Positions 54,970 to 64,000 of a stretch of 64,000 nucleotides of DNA are shown here, one piece after another. Under the pieces are notes generated by a model, which made no database searches, was not told the origin of the DNA, and worked only from the letters and a program-made list of their open reading frames with translations. The position numbers and the translations under genes were made by a program. The first letter of the stretch is position 1; every line of letters starts with the position of its first letter. Source of the DNA: Orobanche coerulescens (taxonomy: Eukaryota; Streptophyta; Magnoliopsida; Lamiales; Orobanchaceae); NCBI GenBank assembly GCA_033398695.1, contig CM065818.1, positions 52,918,001 to 52,982,000 of the forward strand, in the 5' to 3' direction.

Positions 54970-57900
54970 TTAGCCATGTTCATGGATTAAATCTTATTAT
55001 TTGGCACGATTAGGAGAAGACACCCTCATATGCTAAAGAGAATAATTTAGCGACTCGCATAAGTATGATGCTGAGTCCTCCTTTTTCACCGAGTCCTTAT
55101 ACATACATGATCATAAGTGTTAGCCTGAGTGGATTATGATGCTATGATGGTATTCACAAATGATTGCACTCAAGTGATAATATTTATATGCTATGCAGTT
55201 CATCTGACAATGTTTGATAAGTCGAGGAAACCTGGGTTTATGGTTGTCTACCTTGCGGAGCAGTCATTGTAATCGGTTCACCCATTTTTAGATCAAGTCT
55301 TAAAGTGAAATTTTAACCAGTACTCCCTGACATCCAAGACTACCTTCTCATAAATTTTTGGTACTATTTGGAGACTTGGAAATAGGTGAACCACTCAAAT
55401 GAAGTTCTCACATACCACCAGCCATTTCAACGACCAGTTCGATGTCTTATCGATCGGTTTCCGACCATAAGGTTGATGATTTTGGAATTCTAACACCCGT
55501 TTATACATGCTCAAGAAAGTTTTTGGTGTTTGGGGCTGGTGAAGGGTGTGAAGTCTTCAAAAAAGCACTAGAGGTTCGTTAAAACCAACAGCCTATCATC
55601 AGTTAAATCGTTTCTCTATGTTCTATCTCGGTGGTGCATGGTGGCGGTTTTGTTGGATTCTCAAGACGAGTAGCTGCGGTTGTGTAACATAGGTCAACAT
55701 ATCATATTCATCTATACCTATCATCATTCAAATGCTTAGTTATAAGTGTAACGGTATGCATTTTATTGACTGGATTGTGTTAATAATGAAAAACCTTTAT
55801 CGTCCACATATTCATGTGCCAAAGTACATCACAACAATACATTATGATGGGTTGTAAATGATGAATATGACATGCGCTTTCACTCATAGTCCACTTAAAA
55901 TATATATTGGCAAACGATCACGTAAGTCACTTTGATGATCCAGTCTTCCCATCGTTAGGGGTAGATATGAACGATCATGTTCGAGTAGAATGACTTGGAC
56001 TTGTCGTAGTTTGTCCCTACTGTGCCTCACCAAGTTCCCTAAAGTGGAGAGATTAAGTATATGCTGCAAACATGTCTGCAAAAATTGTGTTCGATCATGG
56101 ACGTTCGTCACCTATAAATAGTGATACGGTAATACCACAAATCGTGATAGATGGTGTTACTAGGACGTGGATCTCATAAAGTATTAGGATACCACTTGAT
56201 TAGATAAATACTATCACTAAGAATGTATACGAGTTTGGTACATGAAACTTGATCATCTGATCAAATGAACTCATCTGTCTCATGTGATTCTGGATTATAG
56301 TCATCACTGGGGAACGCCTCAATGAATGTTAATCCATAAAGAGTATTGTATGAATAAAGCCAATTTAAGAGGACTTGGAATGTGAGATAATCGAACCATA
56401 CTTCATTGAAAATCTACAACGTTGTAGTATTGGCCAAAAATAGAAACATATGTGAACTCTAGTATGAACAAAGTGATAGCCTTTGTTGAAGTGGTGCCAA
56501 CACTCCAAAGATTAGATCTATCCATATACTTTGTTAAAGCGAGTGAGAGAAGGAGTAAAACTTACCTCATGGCGCGAGGTTCTCATGAACGCACTGGAAT
56601 TGACTACGATGACACAAAACTTAGTTTTGCTATCGTAGTAGATGTTATACCATCCACTATCTTGTCAGTTAGATAGCTTCCCAAAAACTGACCTGCGGCT
56701 TGTGGATAATCTTATCTTTAATGGAGAACTAAGTTAACTGATAAAGGATCTCGTGGTGGATCAGACTCAAACCAAGTGGCTCCTAACCACGGAGCGCGTT
56801 GACAAGTGATTGTCGGGAACGCACACTAAGTATATACTTGATTTGGAAGAGATATGATGCTTTTGCGCGTAAAACTAAGGGTTTATAGTGATGTACTCTT
56901 GTGAGACTAAGAGATTCTGCTAAATACAAAGTTAAGAATGAAATGATTCTGGGGACACTTGATGATGCGTATTCATCATTCAGTTTAAGACAATCTAAGG
57001 GACGATTTTCATAAGAGACGATAAAGTAATGTCTATATGATTCCCAATGACTAGTCAAAGTCATGATAAGACATGGCTCTCTATCAAAGTACATTATTAT
57101 ATACTCATATTTGACTCAATGAATTAATTCATAATAATCCAGTAAAGCCACCGTGATGATGGCCTAGGATGCGCTCACCCAATATTTGTGATTGATAAGA
57201 AGCTTGAAGCTTTCTCTATCTCGATAAAAGGACACCTAAAAACATATACCCGAATTTGCTCATAATGTATTGGTCTAACTCTTATATGACCTACTGGGCA
57301 GCTCACTTGTTGGAAAATGGTGAAATGGGTACCATTGAAAAGATCTATGTGTCTACCTTCCAAGAGAACCAACCATTTGATCACATCCATCATATTGAGT
57401 AACATATGAATATTGTTGCAAAGTAGGACGAATATGTCAATTTGCTGAGTCAACTTTGATAGAGCTTTGTGATCTGCTCAGGTCGATTTAGGTTATGTAT
57501 TTTATGTGAATGAAAAGCTATGAGTGCCTTATTTTCAGAAGTTTCAATAGTTTCGTTGATACCTATTAAATCAAAGAAGTTATGACTGATTTAGTGCACG
57601 AAGGTCAAGACTTTGGAAAACTTGATTTTCAGATAAGTCTTTAGCGACTCTTGCACTTTGGGTGTGTTGCGCTCTTTTTGTCCTTAGACCAAGATTTGTT
57701 TTTCCCATTGGGTTTTGATTTGGTAAGATTTTTAACGAGACAACCTATGAGAACATCCATACAATGATGTCTTGTACTTCTGTTCAGCTTAGACTAAGAG
57801 GTATCTTTCTCACTAGGTTTTTCCTTGGCATAATTGTGAGGAGAACTTGGCATCTGACTCCTATGATTTGAGGTACTCATTAGGGGGAGTTGTTGTGTAT

Positions 57901-58050
57901 ACATCAGAAAAAGCATACATGACATGTTATGTTGGTGTGTTGCAATCTTTTTCTCATCAAGCCTTTATTTTTACCATGGGTTTTTGTTTTGGCTTAGATA
58001 GGTTTTACCAAAGGCAACATTTTCTGCACAATTGTTGTATTAGTGCTCGA
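54970..58050 (+). pseudogene. copia2 internal region, right part, with RT remnant
   Basis: Mostly unreadable sequence that continues copia2 after Tat1. At about 56520-56700 the plus strand gives YLMARGSHERTGIDYDDTKL, which corresponds to the copia RT block [22 protein letters not shown], and in a shifted frame LRLVDNLIFNGELS resembles the following LRQLDVKNAFLNGEL block with the catalytic Asp retained as VDN. Stops are frequent. Near the 3' end (57660-58010) two or three copies of a CTCTTTTTGT...GGGTTTT...GGTAAGATTTTTAACGAG-type motif occur, as found just upstream of the PPT in many plant copia elements. Confidence 0.6.
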
Positions 58051-58061
58051 CATAGGAGGAG
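58051..58061 (+). other. copia2 polypurine tract
   Basis: CATAGGAGGAG lies directly before the 3' LTR start at 58062. Together with the PBS at 38809 it sets the orientation to plus. Confidence 0.75.
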
Positions 58062-58310
58062 TATTTCAGGAATTATTATCTCGTGATGTGTCTTACCTAA
58101 TACTGATTAGAATAGGTATCATAGATGTAGGGATTCTAGATCCTTCTAGAGGTAATGAGATTCTACTTGGTGTCTTTCCTTGTAAGGAATATTATGTATG
58201 AAATGAGTCTCATTATAAAGCCTATATAAAAACCTCTATATCAATGTTATCAAAATAATATTTTACATCTTTTGCTTTCTACTAATTTCTTTATTACTTT
58301 TCTGGAAACA
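58062..58310 (+). repeat. copia2 3' LTR (249 bp)
   Basis: TATTTCAGGAATT ... TCTGGAAACA, aligned with 38565-38808; the first TG has become TA. It is followed by GAATC (58311-58315). Confidence 0.88.
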
Positions 58311-58329
58311 GAATCAAGTTTTTTAATAT

Positions 58330-58960
58330 AATTGAGTATATTAATTGGTTTACTGTTCTCTCCATGTATAATTTTTTCAAAATGTTTAGTTTCGGAAATA
58401 AATCGAAACCCTAAATATCTGATTTATCACGTGTCTTAAGGAATTTTCAGGAGTAAGACAACTTTGTTTTAAATATTTGTCATCAAGTGACTTTAATTTT
58501 TTTATGTTAAATATAAAACCAGAAATGTTCTCATATATTTTAAATTAATCAAATCTTGTATTGAGTGATGAAATAGCATCATCAACTATATATATATATA
58601 TAAAATAATCAATTTCGAAAGATTCTCGAGCGGTTTTCATTGTTTTATTGCCAATCTTTTCATCGAACCGTTCATTTCTATGAATAATACATTTCTCACG
58701 AAATTGAGGTTCTACATCCATCCCCATAGTAATTTCTTTGGAGCATCCATAACATTTATAAAACCATTATCCCTGTATTTATAGAAAAAGTTAATAAGAC
58801 CTTTTAGTTGTTCTAGCATCATCAATACACATATTATCTCTTGCTTATAATTTTTTATTAATTTCATGAATAGCAAATAATATATCATATACCCAATAAC
58901 CCTTCCTAACTGGTAGATTATGAAAAAATTGATTAGTAATTTGTAACTACCTAAATTATA
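58330..58960 (-). pseudogene. hAT transposase fragment, ZMYM1/TTF-type-like
   Basis: Minus-strand pieces in shifting frames read VCVLMMLEQLKGLINFFYKY, RDNGFINVMDAPKKLL, MDVEPQFREKCIIHRNERFD, SFEIDYFIYIYIVDDAISSL and KKLKSLDDKYLKQSCLTPEN. These match the middle of plant proteins annotated as zinc finger MYM-type 1-like, which are hAT-related transposases with a DUF4371 domain. Only about 200 codons remain and there are several frameshifts and stops. No catalytic residue can be assigned. It lies just outside copia2, so it is probably part of the old target DNA. Confidence 0.65.
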
Positions 58961-59069
58961 GCCTGATTAGTAGCCTTAACTAGTATGCTATTTAGTCTCT
59001 TTGTAAATGGCTACCAATGTGTATATATTGGTTTGCAATGACAGAAAACTCACAGATTAAATTCTTTCA
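58942..59069 (+). repeat. Probable short 5' LTR of an Ale-like copia element
   Basis: TGTAACTACC ... AAATTCTTTCA, about 128 bp, with a GTATATATTGG word before the end, typical of short Ale/Retrofit LTRs. A PBS-like AGTATCGGAG follows at 59071. The left edge is uncertain. Confidence 0.5.
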
Positions 59070-60182
59070 TAGTATCGGAGAACTAGCTAGGATTTTCTCT
59101 TGTGCCTCCGCAGCCCTAATCGACTACCTATCCGGTCATTCTTCTTCTTTTTCCTTCTCCCTTCTTTCAAATTTTGCCCTCCAACATGTCTGACAAACCA
59201 AATTTCATCCTGCTTTGTCTATCACCAACAGTAGACTTGGAAACGAGACTATTCAAGGTTCAGGTGAGGGTTCATGATGTGCTTGAACACATCATCCTGC
59301 CTATGGAAGAAAAGGAAAAAGATGCAATAACAAAGCCAAAGCCGATGATCTTCCTATCCGGAAGCAGCTTATGAATAAAATGGAGGATTTAAAAAACAAC
59401 ATAGCTTATGAATAGAAGATTAATGCTCACGATATGGTTTTGATAATGCTTCAAGGTCTTGCAAAAAAAAATACTCTAATTTTGTCACTGTGATGCAAAA
59501 CAAGAAGACCCTAGTTTTGCTACGGCTCGGTCCAAACTCGCTTTGGAGGACACCACCATTTTGGAGCGAGCGAAATAAGAATCTGGTTCCACTGCCCTTA
59601 TCACTAATAATTATTCAAGTGATGATGGTTCCTCTTCCCAAACACCACATCAAAGCAGTAATTCAAATTGTCGTGCTAAGTCCAACAAAAACTGCAACTG
59701 CAATAAAAAACGCAACGGGGATAGCGGTGGTGGACGCGGCAGTAATCACGGTAGTGGTCATGCTTGGGGTGGTATACAGACAGCGCAAAAACAGCGGACT
59801 CAAACTCCATGGTGGATTCATATGCAAGCTCCTTGGCCTTACCTCCATGGCCTTGCCCAACTCAATCTTGGGATAGGGAGACTCCTCCAAAGCAGCCTGG
59901 AGTGTTAGGTCCAGGACCATAACTGCAGCCGCAATCCTATGCAGCAACTCCATAATGGATTCCAGCGGACATCGAACCAGCAATGCACACGATGTCCCTT
60001 TCTCAGCCTGGTCTGAATTGGTACATGGACACTGGGGTAACGTCTCATATGACGTCCACAAGGTAATCTCTCCTCTTATTTTGGTTTGAGAAAAAATATT
60101 AGAATTATTATTAGTACTGGTCAATCTATTCCAACTCATGTTTGTGGTCATACATCCTTGCCTCCCCCGAACCCACCTTTAT
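59070..60182 (+). pseudogene. Ale-like copia gag and protease, degraded and truncated
   Basis: After the PBS a gag-like frame starts MSDKPNFILLCLSP at 59194. Later, in another frame, DPSFATARSKLALEDTTILE then SGSTALITNNYSSDDGSSS, a Gly/Arg/Asn-rich stretch, and a Trp/Pro-rich part (TPWWIHMQAPWPYLHGL) follow the usual gag tail of this lineage. At about 60018-60056 LNWYMDTGVTSHMTSTR is the protease start with its DTG active site. RKNIRIIISTGQSIPTHVCG then HTSLPPPNPPL completes the protease start. It stops at the TIR element at 60183. Integrase and RT are absent. Confidence 0.75.
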
Positions 60183-60953
60183 GGGTAAATTGCAGAAGTG
60201 GTCCCATGAGATTGGGTCCAAAACAGTTTTGGTCCCATGGTTTCAAAATGGTCCTTTTTGGCACTTTTGGTCCCATCAGTTAGTCAACTGGATGGAATCC
60301 TTTAGTTGACCAAAATGGAGGGAAAACAATGAAGAATTGCTGTCAATCCACCAGCCGAGCATCCAGATATAATAGCCTACTTGCATGTATGAAAATTGAA
60401 AACCAAAACTAATAATAATAATAATAATAAATAAATAAATAAAAATTCGACAACAATACTACATTTTCAGCATTTTTCATTCCCTTTGCTAACCAACTGG
60501 GAGTGAAAAAAATAAACCTTATCGAAATGGTATGCAGGCGGGCTCCCATCCAACTGTTAATACCCGTTCTGAATCCCTTATCGAAATGGTATGCAGGCGG
60601 GCTCCCATCCAAACAAACTGGAAAAAAAATACATATATACAACATAGAGAAAACGATATACTGAAGAGTGAAAAATGTAATACCACACTTTTGAAAGAGT
60701 TGCTATATAATTTCACAAAGTTGGCTTTCGTATTCTTTACCTGCTCCTTTTGCTGCAGCACTCTGTATATAAGTAATATTTACGAAAAGGCTTTGATTCA
60801 AAGACAATCAGCATAAACACCAGAATATGCAACCATGTACACAACCTTCCACATATTAGTCTGTCCATCTTCATATCAAGATTGATAACTTGAACATGAA
60901 ACTCATAAAAGAAAGGAAAAATGTGATACAGGGGTGTTATATGCAATTTACCC
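60183..60953. mobile_element. Non-autonomous TIR element (771 bp), class uncertain
   Basis: Inverted termini GGGTAAATTGCA (60183-60194) and TGCAATTTACCC (60942-60953) delimit a non-coding segment. It contains a GGTCCCATGAG/GGTCCCATGG repeat, an (AAT)n/(AATA)n microsatellite at 60409-60442, and a direct duplication of about 38 bp (60517 and 60577, core CGAAATGGTATGCAGGCGGG). No clear target duplication flanks it (left CACCTTTAT, right GAGTTTCAT share only scattered bases). MULE or another TIR superfamily cannot be decided. Confidence 0.5.
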
Positions 60954-61423
60954 GAGTTTCATAGAATCAAATTCAAACACAATTTAAAAATGTTAAAGTT
61001 TGGGGTTCCATCTCAAAATTACAATTAAGTCCCTAAAAACAGAAAAACGCAAAATCGAAGGCCTAAACGTCGTTTTTTGGCCAAAAAGCGACGGACCTTG
61101 CCACATAGCAGTGATTATTATTCAGTGGGTCGATTCCGATAAGAAAAGGCCGAGCTTATCCCAAAATTCACCAACAAATATTTTTCATATATTTTAAAAA
61201 CGACCCTTTTCCAAATAACGAATTACAATCTCATCCACTACATCAAAAGGCCACCTACATAAGTTTATTTAACACAAAATAAGGAAAAACAACAATATTT
61301 CATCGAGGACATCAGAAAAACCAGCATTGTTTTCTGTCCTAACACAAAAGAGAGATAAAATAATCATATTTCTTGGATCCTTACTGTTTTCCGGACAAAA
61401 AATAGAACTTAAAACCTGAACCT
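60954..61423. other. Non-coding sequence downstream of the MULE gene
   Basis: AT-rich sequence without an ORF of note. It would contain the 3' untranslated region of the minus-strand transposase gene. I see no clear poly(A) signal or terminal inverted repeat that I could pair within the window. Confidence 0.5.
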
Positions 61424-64000
61424 TTACTGTTTTTCAAATTTCTTCTTTTTCTTTTTCTTGGACTCTTCCACCATTGCAGCCTCTAAATTTGCCATTGTAA
61501 CGTATTTCTTGCCACCAATCTTTATAACTGGAACACCAGCTGATGATAATGATATCAAGCTTCCTCTTTCAATGTTCATATTCTCATTAGGATGAAAAGC
61601 CATGGGAGCTGGTGCTCTGATATTAGTCCTAGGTAGGCTTGATGATGATGGAATGACAGTTCTAGGTGGCCTGAAAGAGGGAGGTGGATTGGTTGCAATG
61701 AAATGAGAAGTCAAAATTTCTTTTGTTCTCATTTCAACCTATAATTGACAACAAAAAAATCATTATAAATATATTCAAAATTTACCAAAAAAGACATTAA
61801 TCAACTTAAACCACACTCACTTGCTCCAAATTTTCATTTACATCAGTTGTTAATTTGTCAACCAAACTTTCTTGCTCTAGATTTTTCTAGTATTAAGAAA
61901 ACTTTATTAGAATAAACATAACTTTGTATAATACTGTAGATTTATAATATAACACTCACTGCATGTTGCGACTCTTGAGTGAATGGGGGAACATCATCAG
62001 CTTGTGCCATTTCCTCATATGATTGATTTTCCTAAAATCAAAATTTTAAAGTTAGAAACATCACAAAACTTGATATTAAGAAAGAAAAAATAAAAAAAAA
62101 TCACTTATATTGGGTGCTCCTTCTCCAGTTCCTCCATATGCTTGTGGATTAACCTCCTCTATTGGGTTATCCTGTAACATCATAAACCATAAAATGTTAG
62201 AAACCTTAGAAAGTTGATAATGAAATATATATATATAACACTTTTCTTCTCACTATTGGTGCTCCTTCATTTACCCCATCATTTTGTGGATTTTCTTCCT
62301 CCAATGGGTTTTCCTATAACATCAAAAAATTTAAATGTTAGAAATCTTGAACAGTAAAGTTAATTAAAGAAATTTAAGAGAAGTTACTCACTATTGGAAA
62401 CTCTTCAGCAAATTTTTTCCACTCACAACCTCTTTCATTATGGCCTGGCCTATTGCACCAACTACATTTTACTGTATACTTTTGTCTAGGCAGGACTGAT
62501 TCCAAAGGCTTTTTCTTCTTCCTCCTGCTTCCTCCAGTTGGTTCTTCATCAGCCCCTCTTCTTCTTGCTCGTGTTGGCCTGCCTCGTTTTCTGCCAAAGT
62601 TTGGGGGTAGTGGTGGTATGTACCCTGTCTTCTCCCACATATCAACTCAACCATTGGTTGTATTGCTGACATGTAAATTCTACTGTAGGTCTCAATTGAG
62701 TAGCAAGGATGAACAAAGTCTTCTGGATTCAATCTTTCAGCACCAATTGCACGCATTCCATGTCTACATGGAACTCCAGTCAAATCCCATATCCTACAAG
62801 AACAAGTCTTTTGCCCCAAGTCCACCGAATACCTTCCTCCCTCAAAACTCTCAATTTCATACAACAGAGATGTGGATTTAAAGGCATCACAATTAGCAGC
62901 CTTTCCCATCCTCCTATTCAGTTTTTTCCTAATGTTTGGACAAATTAATTTACCCTGCCACAATCTGTCACACCTGTCCCTATTCTCTTGCAGCCTCTTC
63001 ATGAGGCTCAATCGTATCCATTCTAGCATTGTTATGATTGGTTTCTCCCTAGCTTCTCTCAGAACCTCATTCCATGATTCACAAATGTTGTTCACCAACA
63101 AGTCACACTTGGGAAAATCAGAGAAGTGCGACTTGGACCAATGTGATGGAGGTTTTTCTTGTAACCAAGCTAAGCACTTATCATCAATATCACCTAGTTC
63201 CTTCATTGATTATTCAAATGCAGCTACTGTAGTAGCTTTAGCAGCTTTCCACAACAAACCTCTAAATGCAGTCCCCTTTAACCCAGCCCTTTTCATGTTG
63301 TTGTGTAGATGCTTCACACAAAATCTATTCTCACAGCCTGGTAACACAGCCTCAAAAGCAGCTAACAAACCCTTTTGTCTATCAGACATAAAGGTATATC
63401 GATCATCCCTAACAATATTAAGGTCTTCCCTTAAAAGACCTAAAAACCATATCCATGTCTCAATGTTTTCAGTGGTAACTACTGCATAGGCTATGGGATA
63501 AATCTGGTCATTTGGATCAACAGAAACAGCAGCCAATAACACCCCACCCCTAGGACCCTTAAGAAAAGTTCCATCAACACCTATGAATGGTCTACATCCA
63601 GAAAGAAACCCGGCCTTAAGAGCTTGGAAGCACACATACAATTTACTAAATTTTTTCAATCCATCAGGCCCATCTTCAAGACTTATTCTCACTGAGGATC
63701 CTGGATTCCTTGCCCTAAGAGCATTTGCATAATCCCACAATAATGTGTACTGTTTCTCATCACTACCCTCAATTATCTGTTTAGCCTTGATTTTTGCTCT
63801 ATATGCTTGGAATTTTGAGACATGACACTTGTATTCCTTTGCCACTTGATTCCTGAAGCCATCTACATCTTTTTTAGGATCTGACCTAAAATCATCCACA
63901 TATCTTTTTGAAATCCAGGTTGAGTTCAATGTCTTCACATGAAAAGTAATGTCACAAGTGTGTTCATTGTTTAACTTCCTAACTTGATAACCCTCCTCAT
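61424..64000 (-). pseudogene. Mutator-like (MuDR) transposase gene with micro-exon tail, partial
   Basis: From the right edge the minus strand encodes a MULE transposase: HVKTLNSTWISKRYVDDF, the DDE domain (RPFIGVDGTFLKGPRGG; DDRYTFMSDRQKGLLAAFEA then ENRFCVKHLHNNMK), a SWIM zinc finger (CSCRIWDLTGVPCRHGMRAI) and a CCHC knuckle (CSWCNRPGHNERGC). A TAA at 63210-63212 (AAFE*SMKEL) and a frameshift near 62640 break the frame. After a GTGAGT donor at 62391, small exons follow: 62313-62254, 62171 to about 62109, 62031-61960, 61886-61821, and a last exon 61738-61424 (IKIGGKKYVTMANLEAAM ... KFEKQ). Five of the six boundaries have AG/GTGAG consensus and all these exons are phase 0. The N-terminus is outside the window. 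Confidence 0.82.

Larger units (their letters stand above)
38565..58310 (+). mobile_element. copia2: short-LTR Ty1/copia element carrying the right-hand nest, plus strand
   Basis: LTRs of 244 and 249 bp, with the same internal order of motifs (GTGATGTGTC, CCTAATACTGATT, CTTTCCTTGTAAGGA, TATATAAA), are 19 kb apart and flanked by perfect GAATC duplications. A PBS of the TTATCAGCACG type follows the 5' LTR and a PPT (CATAGGAGGAG) precedes the 3' LTR. Without the 13.2-kb Tat1 insertion the interior is about 6 kb. Coding sequence is very degraded; only an RT trace is recognisable. The assignment to copia rests on the PBS, the RT trace and the 3' motif typical of plant copia elements. Confidence 0.85.

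Noticed and set aside
56783..57453. Minus-strand ORFs of 92-103 codons inside copia2
   Set aside because: The plus strand carries RT traces of the element; the minus-strand frames have no recognisable features.
61424..64000. A domesticated, functional host gene derived from a MULE (FAR1/MUSTANG type)
   Set aside because: The in-frame TAA at 63210-63212, the frameshift near 62640 and the altered splice donor after the exon at 62171 argue for a decayed transposase copy, unless the assembly is wrong.

Overview
The window looks like gene-poor, repeat-dense nuclear DNA of a flowering plant. Almost every base can be assigned to a transposable element: Ty1/copia and Ty3/gypsy LTR retrotransposons (chromovirus and Tat-like), hAT and Mutator-like DNA transposons, and several LTR elements without their own pol. 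I found no convincing host gene, tRNA, rRNA or CRISPR array. The lineage cannot be fixed from sequence alone. The ORF at the left edge recalls a family of hypothetical proteins I associate with Lamiales genomes, but that is from memory.

Left part (1-9830): a minus-strand Sirevirus-like copia element has its 5' LTR at 7123-8279, an iMet primer-binding site, a coiled-coil gag, a decayed pol, three polypurine-tract-like motifs and an extra downstream ORF with its own TATA box that leaves the window. It cuts into a gypsy LTR remnant (8280-8460), which abuts a plus-strand copia LTR and integrase scrap.

Middle (9831-35960): a nest of gypsy-type elements. A minus-strand chromovirus (gypsy1, 9831-15933) is interrupted. 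A second chromovirus (gypsy2, 33729-35960) apparently entered it. A plus-strand non-autonomous element with 3.4-kb LTRs (LARD1, 15934-33726) sits exactly at the gypsy2 LTR edge. A minus-strand non-autonomous element with 2.76-kb LTRs (LARD2, 18256-26816, TSD TTATC) lies inside the 5' LTR of LARD1. LARD1 and LARD2 share sequence downstream of the PBS. Their LTRs hold distinct repeats: scattered palindromes TTAGCGCACGCTAA in LARD1 and a six-unit 64-bp hairpin array in LARD2.

Right-middle (35961-58310): a copia gag gene with its 5' LTR and a hAT terminus precede a second nest. A short-LTR copia (38565-58310, TSD GAATC) contains a Tat-like gypsy element on the minus strand (Tat1, 41743-54964, TSD CCTTC). 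Tat1 contains a hAT transposon (from 43629), and the hAT transposase contains a second Tat-like element on the plus strand (Tat2, 46426-50905, TSD CAAGC). Both Tat-like elements have gag but no pol. Tat1 also has an antisense ORF with its own TATA box.

Right edge (58311-64000): remains of a ZMYM1-like hAT gene, an Ale-like copia gag-protease fragment, a 771-bp TIR element, and a minus-strand Mutator-like transposase gene with a stop, a frameshift and a run of micro-exons, which continues past the window end. The elements are related by nested insertion, not by shared function, and the nesting gives their relative age.
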